Shown here in pieces: positions 1 through 9,015 of a stretch of DNA of 55,654 nucleotides. A program made the translations under genes and the position numbers. The notes under the pieces were generated by a model. It saw only the letters and a list, made by a program, of their open reading frames with translations, had not been told where the DNA came from and did no database searches. Positions within the stretch are counted from its first letter, which is position 1, and each line of letters starts with the position of its first letter. This stretch comes from an uncultured Prevotellaceae bacterium (GTDB lineage: Bacteria; Bacteroidota; Bacteroidia; Bacteroidales; Bacteroidaceae), in contig CACYPF010000013.1 in NCBI GenBank assembly GCA_902776195.1, forward strand, positions 1 through 55,654. Direction: 5' to 3'.

Positions 1-169
1 AGCGTCTCAACAACACCTCAGCAAGTTGTCGCAAACGCCATTTACGCTTCGCCCGTTTGCCGTGCATGACATAGTGGCAATGGCGGCAGATGCCCCGTCG
101 GGTGCCGGTGGCATATTGCTCGAACTGCTCCAGTGGCAGTTCCCTTCTACAACAGTAGCACGTCTTCAT
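1..169 (-). CDS. Zinc-ribbon-like small basic protein (3' end off window)
   Basis: The gene starts at 169 and runs off the left edge, so only about 56 residues are visible. They show Cys4-x2-Cys7 and Cys28-x2-Cys31, the spacing of a four-cysteine zinc ribbon, followed by a very basic Lys/Arg stretch. The ATG overlaps the TGA of the upstream M15 peptidase gene (ATGA), so the two are probably translationally coupled. A nucleic-acid-binding role is inferred from the zinc site plus basic tail only. I do not recognise the family. The pairing with a cell-wall peptidase could be phage-derived, but no other phage gene is visible. Confidence 0.6.
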   Translation of the reverse strand, partial: MKTCYCCRRELPLEQFEQYATGTRRGICRHCHYVMHGKRAKRKWRLRQLAEVLLRR

Positions 170-612
170 CGCACATGGTAGTTAGGGAAACACTGGTGGC
201 GGTTCTCTCGCTCGTCGAGGCATACGGAGCAGTGGATCCACATGCCTCCATGACGGTTGTACTCGAACAGCAGTTGGTCGAAGTCCACATGTTGCTTGAT
301 GAAGCGGAAGTAGGCTCGCCCCGTCTCCTCGTCGGGTAGGTAGATGTCGGCAGCCTCGCCGCTGAGATGCTTCGAGTTGCCCACACCGTGTACACCCTCG
401 TTGACCAGCGGACAGCGGAAGCCGCTGTTGATGCGGATCGGTCCGAACTCTTGGCGCAACGGCTCCAGCAGTTTCCTGCACAGGTTCTCCAGCGCAAGCA
501 GTTGGAGGGCGTCGGGGGTGTTGTCCACGTTGTTGCGCTCCGCCCATGCGGAGCGTGTCATCTCGTTGTAACTGAAATGCTCAGTCAATTGATAATTCTT
601 TCTTTTCTCCAT
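166..612 (-). CDS. M15 family D-Ala-D-Ala carboxypeptidase-like protein
   Basis: This 148-aa protein has the zinc-peptidase signature of family M15: His82 and Asp89 in KHLSGEAADI and His127 in WIHCSV, preceded by SGFRCPLVN. It has no signal peptide. Family members cleave peptidoglycan stem peptides; small leaderless ones are common as phage endolysins and as conserved genes in Bacteroidales. The start at 612 is preceded by a promoter at 656-686, and the stop overlaps the next gene. The substrate (D-Ala-D-Ala or L-Ala-D-Glu bond) cannot be told from sequence. Confidence 0.85.
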   Translation of the reverse strand: MEKRKNYQLTEHFSYNEMTRSAWAERNNVDNTPDALQLLALENLCRKLLEPLRQEFGPIRINSGFRCPLVNEGVHGVGNSKHLSGEAADIYLPDEETGRAYFRFIKQHVDFDQLLFEYNRHGGMWIHCSVCLDERENRHQCFPNYHVR

Positions 613-655
613 GTTACTTTAAGTTTTAATTCTACATCTCGCAACGTTGCGGAGG

Positions 656-686
656 CAAAATTAGAACCGTTTGTCGTGACGGGCAA
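656..686 (-). promoter_or_regulatory. Promoter of the M15 peptidase gene
   Basis: On the minus strand TTG (686-684) is followed after 20 bp by TAATTTTG (663-656), matching the Bacteroidetes -33/-7 consensus. It lies about 45 bp upstream of the start codon at 612. Confidence 0.6.
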
Positions 687-729
687 CTAATCGTAACGTG
701 TCGTCAAAAAGAAATACTATAGGAAAGAA

Positions 730-760
730 ATTACGACACCCCGTGATGAGGTGTCGTAAT
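730..760 (-). terminator. Hairpin terminator downstream of the secreted unknown gene
   Basis: A perfect 11-bp inverted repeat (730-740 with 750-760, 9-nt loop) is followed on the minus strand by a T-rich run. It sits 37 bp past the stop codon at 798 and separates that gene from the M15 unit. Confidence 0.7.
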
Positions 761-797
761 CATTTTGAGGTAAAATATTCAAGAACCGCCCCCAATT

Positions 798-1622
798 TCA
801 ATGATACGTATAGGTCATTCTCATGGAGACGTAGCCCTTGGGCCATTTCACTTTATCCAGGAAGAATTTTGCCGAGCCTTGTGACAGCAGGAACAGGTCG
901 GGTCGCACTTCCTTGAACTCATACTGCATATTGTTCTGTTTCTCCTGCCAGTTGATGCGTGATATCTGCCAGCAGCCATCAGCGATATGCACCCTCATGT
1001 TGTCGAGTTTCACAATATAGAACGTCCTGTTACCCTTGGTGTAACTGCCCACATATTCCATGCCCGTCTCTTTCTTCTTCCTGTATTTCTTCTGCAGTTC
1101 CTTCACTTTCTCTCGAACCCTCTTGTAGAACTGGTCATACACGTTGGCACTCATCATGCCATCGTGCTTCAGGAACGACTTGATCTGCTTCTGCGTCAGT
1201 TTCTGCTTCATCTCCACCATCCGTACATTCGAGGTCGTGATCCTGCCATTGTTGAACAGTACGTCCTCTGCCATCGTGATACCGAAATGCTTATGTTCCC
1301 TGAGGGCAGTCACAATAGGTCCGTAGCCTGCCAGGCGGGCAGCGAAGGTGATGGTCCTGCGGTGGGGGAACTTCGTCAGGTCAATATCCTTCTCCAGTTG
1401 GCAGGTCACTGAGTAGCGCAGTGCCCTGACCCGTTTTTTGAGCGGCTGGGAATTGGCAAGCACCTTCTTCAGCAGGTACTCCTCGAAGGTCGTACCGTCA
1501 GACAGTACCACCGTCTCGGCTAGATTGAGTGAATAGGCAATATCCTCGTCCTCATCTTGTGCGTGAACATTCAATGTCACGAGTAAAACAGCAAACGTAA
1601 AGATAAATCGTATAACTTTCAT
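798..1622 (-). CDS. Secreted protein of unknown function
   Basis: Translation from the ATG at 1622 gives 274 aa beginning with a clear signal peptide (MKVIRFIFTFAVLLVTLNVHA, cleaved near residue 21). An AGGAGG ribosome site sits directly before this ATG. The reading frame extends upstream to 1712, but the promoter TATCTTTG at 1653-1646 lies inside that extension, so 1622 is the real start. The mature protein is rich in Lys, Arg and aromatic residues and shows no catalytic motif I know. It is probably periplasmic or surface exposed. It is monocistronic between its own promoter and a terminator. Confidence 0.7.
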   Translation of the reverse strand: MKVIRFIFTFAVLLVTLNVHAQDEDEDIAYSLNLAETVVLSDGTTFEEYLLKKVLANSQPLKKRVRALRYSVTCQLEKDIDLTKFPHRRTITFAARLAGYGPIVTALREHKHFGITMAEDVLFNNGRITTSNVRMVEMKQKLTQKQIKSFLKHDGMMSANVYDQFYKRVREKVKELQKKYRKKKETGMEYVGSYTKGNRTFYIVKLDNMRVHIADGCWQISRINWQEKQNNMQYEFKEVRPDLFLLSQGSAKFFLDKVKWPKGYVSMRMTYTYH

Positions 1623-1645
1623 TCCTCCTGTTATTATGTTTTTTG

Positions 1646-1653
1646 CAAAGATA
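1646..1653 (-). promoter_or_regulatory. -7 element TATCTTTG before the secreted unknown gene
   Basis: An exact TAnnTTTG -7 box lies 24 bp upstream of the ATG at 1622. No clear -33 box was assigned. Confidence 0.55.
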
Positions 1654-1699
1654 CGAATAAGTGAGTAAAATGCCAAATATTCTCCTCGATAATTACAGA

Positions 1700-1730
1700 G
1701 AGGGGCGGTCAAACATGTTGACCGCCCCTC
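1700..1730 (-). terminator. gdhA terminator hairpin
   Basis: A 13-bp perfect GC-rich stem (1700-1712 with 1718-1730) around a 5-nt loop lies 35 bp downstream of the gdhA stop codon. The T-tract on the minus strand is weak. Confidence 0.65.
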
Positions 1731-1765
1731 TTATCTATTCAGTGTTTGTGTCGGAAGATAGTTTC

Positions 1766-3103
1766 TTATACAATACCCTGGCTCATCATGGCAGAAGCCA
1801 CCTTCATGAAGCCTGCCACGTTGGCGCCCTTCACGTAGTTGATGTAACCGTCAGGCTGTGTACCATACTTCACGCAGTTCTCGTGAATATCGTTCATAAT
1901 GCGCTTCAGGTAGTCGTCAACCTCCTTGGCAGTCCATGACAGACGCTCAGAGTTCTGTGACATCTCCAGACCGGATACTGATACACCACCGGCGTTGGAA
2001 GCCTTACCAGGAGCATACAGGATCTTGGCATCCTGGAAGATCTTGATAGCCTCAGGCAGTGAAGGCATGTTAGCACCCTCAGCGACAGCGATGACACCGT
2101 TATCTACGAGAGCCTGAGCCTGCTCACCGTTGATCTCGTTCTGGGTAGCGCAAGGCAGTGCGATGTCAGCCTTCTCGTGCCAAGGACGCTCACCAGCGTG
2201 ATATACTGCGTTAGGATACTCCTCAGCATATTCCTTGATACGTCCACGCTCTACGTTCTTCAGCTCCTTCACGTACTCCAGCTTCTCAGCGGTGATACCG
2301 TCTGGGTCGTAGATGTAACCGTCAGAGTCAGAGAGGGTCATAGGAATAGCACCGAGCTGGATGCACTTCTCAGTAGCATACTGTGCTACGTTACCAGAAC
2401 CGGAGATCAGCACCTTCTTACCCTTGATGTCGATATTGCGGGTAGCGAGCATAGAGGTCAGGAAGTAAACACAACCGTAACCGGTAGCCTCAGGACGGAT
2501 CAGTGAACCACCGAAGGGGATTCCCTTACCGGTCAGCACACCCTGGAACTGGTGGGTCAGCTTCTTGTACTGTCCGAAGAGGTAACCTACCTCACGGCCA
2601 CCGACACCGATGTCACCAGCGGGAACGTCCTCGTCCGGACCAATCACGCGATATAACTCATTCATGAATGCCTGGCAGAAACGCATTACCTCAGCGTCGC
2701 TCTTGCCACGTGGAGAGAAGTCAGAGCCACCCTTGGCACCACCCATAGGAAGGGTAGTCAGCGAGTTCTTGAAAGTCTGCTCGAAGGCGAGGAACTTCAA
2801 AATACCGAGGTTCACACTCTTGTGATAACGGAGACCGCCTTTGTACGGACCGATAGCGTTGTTGTGCTGGATACGATAACCCATGTTGGTCTGAACCTTA
2901 CCCTGGTCGTCAACCCATGTGATGCGGAACTCATAAACACGATCGGGGATGCAAAGGCGCTCAATCAGATTAGCCTTCTCAAACTCAGGGTGCTTGTTGT
3001 ACTCTTCTTCGATAGTAGGAAGAACTTGGCTTACTGCCTGGATGTACTCCGGCTCATTGGGAAATCTCTGTTTCAGATCCTCTACAACTTTTGCTGCATT
3101 CAT
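1766..3103 (-). CDS. gdhA: NADP-type glutamate dehydrogenase
   Basis: The 445-aa length is that of the hexameric NADP(H)-dependent enzyme, which aminates 2-oxoglutarate with ammonium to make glutamate in the cytoplasm. Visible signatures are GPYKGGLRYH, the catalytic-lysine segment LPMGGAKGGSDF, PAGDIGVGGREVGYLFG and the Rossmann motif SGSGNVAQY. The gene stands alone with a consensus promoter (3165-3195) and a strong terminator. High expression is plausible because this is a main route of ammonium assimilation in gut Bacteroidales. Cofactor choice is inferred from length and subfamily. Confidence 0.95.
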   Translation of the reverse strand: MNAAKVVEDLKQRFPNEPEYIQAVSQVLPTIEEEYNKHPEFEKANLIERLCIPDRVYEFRITWVDDQGKVQTNMGYRIQHNNAIGPYKGGLRYHKSVNLGILKFLAFEQTFKNSLTTLPMGGAKGGSDFSPRGKSDAEVMRFCQAFMNELYRVIGPDEDVPAGDIGVGGREVGYLFGQYKKLTHQFQGVLTGKGIPFGGSLIRPEATGYGCVYFLTSMLATRNIDIKGKKVLISGSGNVAQYATEKCIQLGAIPMTLSDSDGYIYDPDGITAEKLEYVKELKNVERGRIKEYAEEYPNAVYHAGERPWHEKADIALPCATQNEINGEQAQALVDNGVIAVAEGANMPSLPEAIKIFQDAKILYAPGKASNAGGVSVSGLEMSQNSERLSWTAKEVDDYLKRIMNDIHENCVKYGTQPDGYINYVKGANVAGFMKVASAMMSQGIV

Positions 3104-3164
3104 AATCTTTTTACTTTTTTGGTTATTATACTATTGAAATTTGTCTCTTAGTTTATTTCGGATG

Positions 3165-3195
3165 CAAAATTACATCAAAATTTTGAATTACCAAA
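3165..3195 (-). promoter_or_regulatory. gdhA promoter
   Basis: On the minus strand TTTG (3195-3192), 19 bp, then TAATTTTG (3172-3165). This is a near-ideal Bacteroidetes promoter, leaving a leader of about 60 nt before the ATG at 3103. Confidence 0.7.
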
Positions 3196-3297
3196 CATTT
3201 TATCAAAAAAATAACGAAAAAAGTTTCTTTTTGTCACTAATTGATGAAAATCAAGGTAAAAATGATAATAATATACGGTTATTATGTGTGCGAAAAC

Positions 3298-3330
3298 AAC
3301 AAGCGCCTGCCGAGCTGGCAGGCGCTTGTT
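3298..3330 (-). terminator. clpC terminator hairpin
   Basis: A 14-bp perfect stem (3298-3311 with 3317-3330, loop GAGCT) is followed on the minus strand by GTTTTC. It lies just past the clpC stop codon. Confidence 0.75.
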
Positions 3331-3352
3331 GTGAAAAAATGTGGGTGGGAGT

Positions 3353-5875
3353 TTAATGGGTGAACGACAGTTCGTCTTTTCCTTCCACCTTATTAATATA
3401 TATAGTGTCTCCGTTCTGGAGGTCACCATTAACGATAAGTTCTGAGATACCATCTTCGATATAGGTTTGGATGGCTCGCTTCAGTGGTCGTGCACCAAAC
3501 TGGACATCGTATCCCTTCTCGGCGACAAACTGTTTCGCATCGTCGCTCAGGTTGATGGTATAGCCCAGTTCTTCGATTCGTTTATAAAGACCTTTCAGTT
3601 CCACGTCAATAATCTGCTTGATGGCGTTGAGGTCAAGCTGGTCGAAGGTGATGATCTCGTCCAGACGGTTCAGGAACTCTGGGGAGAACTGTTTCGACAG
3701 CGCTTTCTGCACGATGCTTCGTGCATGTTCCTTGTCTTGTTCGTTGAGCATCAGTGAGCCAGAGCCGCCACTGGTGAATCCCACGCCACGTCCGAAGTCC
3801 TTCAGTTGTCGGGTACCGGCATTTGAAGTCATGATAATAACAGTGTTGCGGAAGTCCACGAAGCGTCCGTTGCCGTCAGTCAGTCGTCCCTCGTCAAGTA
3901 CCTGCAGCAGCAGGTTGAACACATTGCCGTGTGCCTTCTCAATCTCGTCGAGCAGAACGATAGAGTAGGGGTGACGGCGTACACGCTCCGTCAATTGACC
4001 ACCCTCCTCATAACCGACATAGCCCGGAGGAGCACCAATCAGTCGTGACACATTGAACGACTCCGTATATTCACTCATATCGATACGGATTAGTGCCTCG
4101 CTGCTGCCAAACATGAACTCGGCGAGTTTCTTTGCCAGGTAGGTCTTACCTACACCCGTCGGTCCGAGGAACATAAAGGCACCGATAGGATGGTTGGGCT
4201 CTTTCAGTCCCACACGGTTGCGCTGGATGGCACGTACCATTTTCTCAATCGCCTTGTCTTGTGCGATGACGTGCTGCTTGAGTTCCTGTGCCATACCTTT
4301 CAGTCGGATGCCCTCCTCCTGTGCCATACGCTGAACGGGGACACCCGTCATCATCGATATCACATCCTGTACTTCCTTTTCTGTCACCATCTGGCGGTCA
4401 TCGATATCTCCCTCCTGCCATTTGCGGTTCATCTCAGCCAACTGACTCTCCATGACTGTTTGGCGGTCACGGAAACCAGCAGCCAGTTCGAAGTTCTGGT
4501 TCTTGACGGCGAGTTGCTTTTTCTCCGTCACCGTCTTCAGTTCCTGTTCCAACTGAGCAATCTCCGGTGGTACTTGCACATTATTAAGATGTACGCGCGA
4601 ACCAACCTCATCCATGGCATCAATCGCCTTGTCGGGTTGCTGCCGGTCACTGATATAGCGGTCTGTCAATTTGACACATGCCGCCAGTGCCTCGTCGGAA
4701 TAGCTCACATGGTGATGCTGCTCATAATGTCCTTTGATGTTATGCAGTATCTGTATCGTCTCCTCTGCATTGGTCGGTTCGATGAGTACTTTCTGGAAAC
4801 GGCGTTCCAGTGCACCGTCCTTCTCAATGGAGTTACGGTATTCGTCAAGTGTTGTGGCACCGATGCACTGGATGGTGCCTCTTGCCAATGCGGGTTTCAG
4901 GATATTGGCGGCATCCATTGACCCTGGTGTCGAACCGGCTCCTATGAGCGTGTGTATCTCATCGATGAAGATAATCACATCGTTGTTCTGTTCCAACTCC
5001 TTGATAAGTTGTCGGAGACGCTCCTCAAACTGTCCGCGGTATTTCGTGCCAGCCACCACGCCAGTCAGGTCGAGTGTCACCAGCCGTTTCCCGAAGAGCA
5101 TGGGCGAGCAGTCCCTGCGGGCAATCATCTGTGCCAGTCCTTCTACGATGGCACTCTTTCCCACGCCGGGTTCACCAATCAAAATGGGGTTGTTCTTTTT
5201 CCTTCTACCTAAGATCTCCACCACACGCTGGATTTCACGCTCTCGTCCTACCACAGGATCCAGTTTGTTGTCCAATGCCTGTTGAGTAAGGTCTGTGGAG
5301 AAGTTGTCGAGTACGGGGGTCTTTGACTTCGTCTGTTTGGTCTGTGTCGTAGTATGGCTTCCAGACGGTGACTGGCGCTGGCTGTTAGAGGCCTGTTCCT
5401 CTTCCTCCTCGAAGTCCTCGTCAGGCAGTCCGATGCCGTTCTTGACACTCAGCAGTGCCAGTGTATCCTCATAATTCATATTATTCATTTCCAATACTAT
5501 TTTTGCTCCGTTATCTACTTGGTCGTGAAGGATGGCGAGCAGCAGATGTTGCTCATCCACACGGGTAGTCCGCTGGATACGTGCCTCCAGCACAGCCAGT
5601 TTCAAGATGTTACTGGCTTTTTCGTTGAGCACCAGCTCATTGGTGTTGATGGGCATCCCTATCTCATCTTCCCTCACTCGTGACTCCAATGCTGTCTTCA
5701 CGTTAGCGGTGTTGATGGCGAGACGGTGGAACACGTCAATGACAGGTCCCTCCTTCATGCGCAACATCCCCAGTAGCAAGTGTTCTGGTCCCACGCTCCG
5801 ACTGGCAAGGCGTGCTGCCTCCTCACGGGAGTAAGCGAGTATTTCCGATATCTTTGGTGTAAATTGACTTGTCAT
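3353..5875 (-). CDS. clpC: ATP-dependent Clp protease ATPase subunit ClpC
   Basis: This is an 840-aa Hsp100 unfoldase that feeds substrates to ClpP. In order it shows a double Clp N-domain, AAA1 with Walker A GEPGVGKSAIVEG and Walker B VIIFIDEIH, a UVR-type coiled segment (ELKTVTEKKQLAVKNQNFEL), AAA2 with GPTGVGKTYLAKK and IVLLDEIEKAH, and a C-terminal small domain. The UVR segment between the ATPase modules points to ClpC rather than ClpA or ClpB. I chose ATG 5875 over the upstream ATG at 5905 because homologues begin close to the N-domain. No adaptor or ClpP gene is adjacent. Confidence 0.92.
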   Translation of the reverse strand: MTSQFTPKISEILAYSREEAARLASRSVGPEHLLLGMLRMKEGPVIDVFHRLAINTANVKTALESRVREDEIGMPINTNELVLNEKASNILKLAVLEARIQRTTRVDEQHLLLAILHDQVDNGAKIVLEMNNMNYEDTLALLSVKNGIGLPDEDFEEEEEQASNSQRQSPSGSHTTTQTKQTKSKTPVLDNFSTDLTQQALDNKLDPVVGREREIQRVVEILGRRKKNNPILIGEPGVGKSAIVEGLAQMIARRDCSPMLFGKRLVTLDLTGVVAGTKYRGQFEERLRQLIKELEQNNDVIIFIDEIHTLIGAGSTPGSMDAANILKPALARGTIQCIGATTLDEYRNSIEKDGALERRFQKVLIEPTNAEETIQILHNIKGHYEQHHHVSYSDEALAACVKLTDRYISDRQQPDKAIDAMDEVGSRVHLNNVQVPPEIAQLEQELKTVTEKKQLAVKNQNFELAAGFRDRQTVMESQLAEMNRKWQEGDIDDRQMVTEKEVQDVISMMTGVPVQRMAQEEGIRLKGMAQELKQHVIAQDKAIEKMVRAIQRNRVGLKEPNHPIGAFMFLGPTGVGKTYLAKKLAEFMFGSSEALIRIDMSEYTESFNVSRLIGAPPGYVGYEEGGQLTERVRRHPYSIVLLDEIEKAHGNVFNLLLQVLDEGRLTDGNGRFVDFRNTVIIMTSNAGTRQLKDFGRGVGFTSGGSGSLMLNEQDKEHARSIVQKALSKQFSPEFLNRLDEIITFDQLDLNAIKQIIDVELKGLYKRIEELGYTINLSDDAKQFVAEKGYDVQFGARPLKRAIQTYIEDGISELIVNGDLQNGDTIYINKVEGKDELSFTH

Positions 5876-5932
5876 ACATATCTGTATATGCAAACATTGT
5901 GCCAAAAAGATTATCAGTCTTTATTCTACTGT

Positions 5933-8485
5933 TTACAGTCGGCTCTTCTCGGCATTGCCGGCACCGGTACCTTTGTACTTGCTTCGGGTCGTATTGAATT
6001 GATACGATAGTGACACGCCGATGTATTGTGTATAGGTGTAAGCATCCTTGTCCATCGTGGTGACAGGGAAATAGGCTGTCCAGCGTGTACGAAGGCTTCG
6101 GAAAATATCATTAGCAAAGAGGGCAACGGTTAGATTACCGTCAAAGAATGTCTTCTGCACACGGGTATTGATGTAAAACTCGTGAGCAAGATGAGTGAAT
6201 CCGTAGTCGTAACTCGTGGAGTTGTGCAGATAGAGCATCGCTTTCGTAGTCTTGCCGATGGTGAACCAATTGCGGAAGTTTATTTCAAACTGTGGTTTGT
6301 TGAGTCTTGTAGTGAGACCGTATGCCTGAGTGTCAAAGTTCTGTTGCCAGTAACTGAGAGTAAGTGTCGGGCTATAGAAACCAAACTTGGGTGATGCAGT
6401 CAGTGAGGCCTTGTATGATTCATATTTATCGAAGTTGCGATTGGTCCAGAAGACTGTCTCTTTTCCCTCTTGATACAGGTCGGCATAGTGGAGTTGGAAG
6501 TCCTTGCTATGACTGTAGCCAGCGCTGAAGATCAGCCACGAGTAAGTGACATTCAGGTCGATGTCCTGTTTGATGGTTGGACGCAGCAAGGGGTTTCCAC
6601 CTTCATGAGTATATCGGTTGTTATATTGTACATTGGTGTTGAGCCACCGGAAACTTGGGCGGCTGATGCGTTTGTTGTAATTCAACTGGATATCACATTT
6701 GTCCTTTTGCCAGCCTACGGAAAGATTAGGAAAGAGGTCATGGTATTTACGGCTTGGCTCAGACTGATGCTCACCGAAAGAATAATAGTCGGAATTAACT
6801 GACTCGTAGCGCAGTCCACCAGAGAATCTCCATACGCCCCATTTCATCTGATATTCTGCAAACCCGGCAATATTGCTCTCACGGATTTTGTCATCGGAGG
6901 GCGATACGACTCGCTCTACGTTATCATATACACCGTGACTGTTGGAGCGCGTGACCTCACTGCCGATACTCAACTCGCCCTTCCATATAGGGTAAGTCAG
7001 CATCAGTTTCCCAGCCAGCATATTGTTACGATTGACGCTGTATGTATGCACATCACGGTCACCCAGTTGCGGACTGGTCTCAAAAGATGCATAGTCTTGT
7101 ATTAACTTCTTCCAAATCCATGAACCATTGAAGTCTATGCCGAGTTTTCCTACCTTACCCACATAGTAGATGTTGACCTCATGCCATGGTTTTTCACTCA
7201 CATTCATGTTTAGGGACTGTTTGACATAACCTTCGAGGGATTTGTTGCGTGTAATAGTCTGTTGTGTCTGAGCTGTTCCGCCCTCATAAAGCGACCCACT
7301 CAGGTTGTAAGAGAAACCAATGGAATTATCCTCGTTGAAGTCGTAACTGGCACCAATCTGTCCGCCCAGCATGGTGTACCAGAAATTGTTGGGACAGACT
7401 TGTACGATATTAACGTGATTACCGTTTGCTCTGATGCCTGCTGTAATGGTATTGTCATCGGAAAGGTTTCCGTTATTAATCATCATGTATCCAAATACTT
7501 CCAAGCCTCCCGTGTGGTATCTCACAGTGGCATCGTTATAGGTTGTCCATTTCTTGTTATATTTCACTTGGCTATATGCCTCCACACTGATGCCATTGCC
7601 TTGGCGTTTCTTCGTCTTGATATTGATGACTGCCCCCACCTCAGCATTATATTTGGCACCTGGGGAGGTGATGATGTCCACCGACCTGATATCTGTCGAT
7701 TTCAACTGTTTTAGTTCCTGGGTGTTCTGTACCTTCTTGTTGTTGATATAGATCTCTGGCGTTCCCTTGGCAAATACTGTGAAGTTACCGTCCTCACCTT
7801 GGACTTGCGGCAGCATAGACAGCACGTCATCGGCAGTTCCTACATCTCGGAGCAGCGAGTTCTGTATATCGACTGTCAAGCCGCCTGTTGTCATCTGGTA
7901 TTGTGGAATATCACCTTTTACAACGACCCCCTTGATGGTATAGGCCTCAGTCTGCATGTGGATGGTGCCGATATGCTCAGAACTACACAGGCGATAGATG
8001 GTTTTGTAGCCGACAAAGGAGATACGGGCGAGGACGGTAGGACGCTCATAGGGGATCACGAAGTCGCCGTTCTCATTACTCACACCGCCACCAAGCAGGG
8101 TGGAGTCAGTGGGTGAGAGCAGGGCGATGTTGGCGAAGGCGACAGGACTGTTGCTCTCGTCAACGAGTCGACCTGTTAAGTGACGGTTTGTTTTGTGGGT
8201 ACACTCCACATAGATCTTACGCTCGTCGTTGCGGACCACACGGATAGGATAGAGTCCTACCACTTGCAGGATAGCGTCGGAGACCGACTTGTTCTTGACA
8301 TCGGTAGTGACACGGAAGTCTTCCAGTTCGTTAGCGATGAAGTTAATATCATAGCGGCGGGTCTGCGATTGGATATACTGCAATGCCTCCGTCATGCTGA
8401 CATTATGGAAGTGATGGGTGATATGCTGTGCCAGTAGGGTGTTCGCAAAAGTACACAATACGAACAGGGATAGTCGTCTTCTCAT
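5933..8485 (-). CDS. STN-domain outer-membrane receptor (TonB-dependent-receptor-like)
   Basis: This 850-aa protein has a signal peptide ending near AQ, an STN secretin/TonB short domain (about residues 22-75), a carboxypeptidase-regulatory-like beta domain (about 80-165), a plug-like region (about 170-290) and a long beta-barrel. The STN domain is the part that talks to a FecR-like anti-sigma factor across the periplasm, and the next two upstream genes are exactly that anti-sigma factor and an ECF sigma factor. No SusD-like lipoprotein or polysaccharide-degrading gene is adjacent, so the ligand is unknown. The start is 2 bp after the anti-sigma stop, so the three genes form one operon. Confidence 0.85.
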   Translation of the reverse strand: MRRRLSLFVLCTFANTLLAQHITHHFHNVSMTEALQYIQSQTRRYDINFIANELEDFRVTTDVKNKSVSDAILQVVGLYPIRVVRNDERKIYVECTHKTNRHLTGRLVDESNSPVAFANIALLSPTDSTLLGGGVSNENGDFVIPYERPTVLARISFVGYKTIYRLCSSEHIGTIHMQTEAYTIKGVVVKGDIPQYQMTTGGLTVDIQNSLLRDVGTADDVLSMLPQVQGEDGNFTVFAKGTPEIYINNKKVQNTQELKQLKSTDIRSVDIITSPGAKYNAEVGAVINIKTKKRQGNGISVEAYSQVKYNKKWTTYNDATVRYHTGGLEVFGYMMINNGNLSDDNTITAGIRANGNHVNIVQVCPNNFWYTMLGGQIGASYDFNEDNSIGFSYNLSGSLYEGGTAQTQQTITRNKSLEGYVKQSLNMNVSEKPWHEVNIYYVGKVGKLGIDFNGSWIWKKLIQDYASFETSPQLGDRDVHTYSVNRNNMLAGKLMLTYPIWKGELSIGSEVTRSNSHGVYDNVERVVSPSDDKIRESNIAGFAEYQMKWGVWRFSGGLRYESVNSDYYSFGEHQSEPSRKYHDLFPNLSVGWQKDKCDIQLNYNKRISRPSFRWLNTNVQYNNRYTHEGGNPLLRPTIKQDIDLNVTYSWLIFSAGYSHSKDFQLHYADLYQEGKETVFWTNRNFDKYESYKASLTASPKFGFYSPTLTLSYWQQNFDTQAYGLTTRLNKPQFEINFRNWFTIGKTTKAMLYLHNSTSYDYGFTHLAHEFYINTRVQKTFFDGNLTVALFANDIFRSLRTRWTAYFPVTTMDKDAYTYTQYIGVSLSYQFNTTRSKYKGTGAGNAEKSRL

Positions 8486-8487
8486 GG

Positions 8488-9015
8488 TTATTCTGCGATA
8501 ATCGTGTTACCTTCCTGTGTCAAGTGCAACTGCTCGAAGTTATTCAGCTCCTCTATCACGCTCTCTATGCTTGTCTTTCGGTCCCAGCGATAGAAGAGTC
8601 TCAGGTCACGCAAAGCCTCGTTACGGATCTCTACCTGATGGTGATAATAGGTGGCGATGTCCGTCAGCATGGTATCCAGACGTGTGTTCTCGAAGTTGAC
8701 GGGCGTGACGGTCATGGTGGAGTCTGTCATGGAGGTCTGCTCTTCTTGGCTGTCACTTGTCTTTAGTGTCTCTTGCTTCTGGGATGTCTTGGTCTCTTCA
8801 ATATGAGTGTTGGCAAAGTGTATAGCGGCATAGGCAATACCAGACAGCATTAGCACACCGATAAATAGTGCCGCTATCTGCGTCCATCCCCAAGACTTGC
8901 GTTTAGGGGTAAAGTGCTTCGCCTCGAACTTCTGCCATTCCTCGTCAAGGTCCACCTGTGTCTCCTCAGCATACATCTGCCGGAGCAACTCCTCTAATTT
9001 GTCATTTGATTCCAT
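8488..9015 (-). CDS. FecR-like membrane anti-sigma factor (short form)
   Basis: The 175-aa protein has an acidic N-terminal cytoplasmic part, one membrane helix (about residues 45-66), a Ser/Thr/Gln-rich linker and a C-terminal domain (from about 105) that looks like the DUF4974 domain closing Bacteroidetes FecR proteins. The middle FecR domain usually present is missing, so this is an unusually compact version. Its start overlaps the sigma gene by 14 bp. By analogy with Fec-type signalling it should hold the sigma factor until the outer-membrane receptor binds its ligand. Confidence 0.75.
   Translation of the reverse strand: MESNDKLEELLRQMYAEETQVDLDEEWQKFEAKHFTPKRKSWGWTQIAALFIGVLMLSGIAYAAIHFANTHIEETKTSQKQETLKTSDSQEEQTSMTDSTMTVTPVNFENTRLDTMLTDIATYYHHQVEIRNEALRDLRLFYRWDRKTSIESVIEELNNFEQLHLTQEGNTIIAE

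Noticed and set aside
1-612. Prophage end suggested by the M15 peptidase and zinc-ribbon gene
   Set aside because: No integrase, portal, tail or terminase gene is visible and the next genes are ordinary core genes; the window edge hides the rest.
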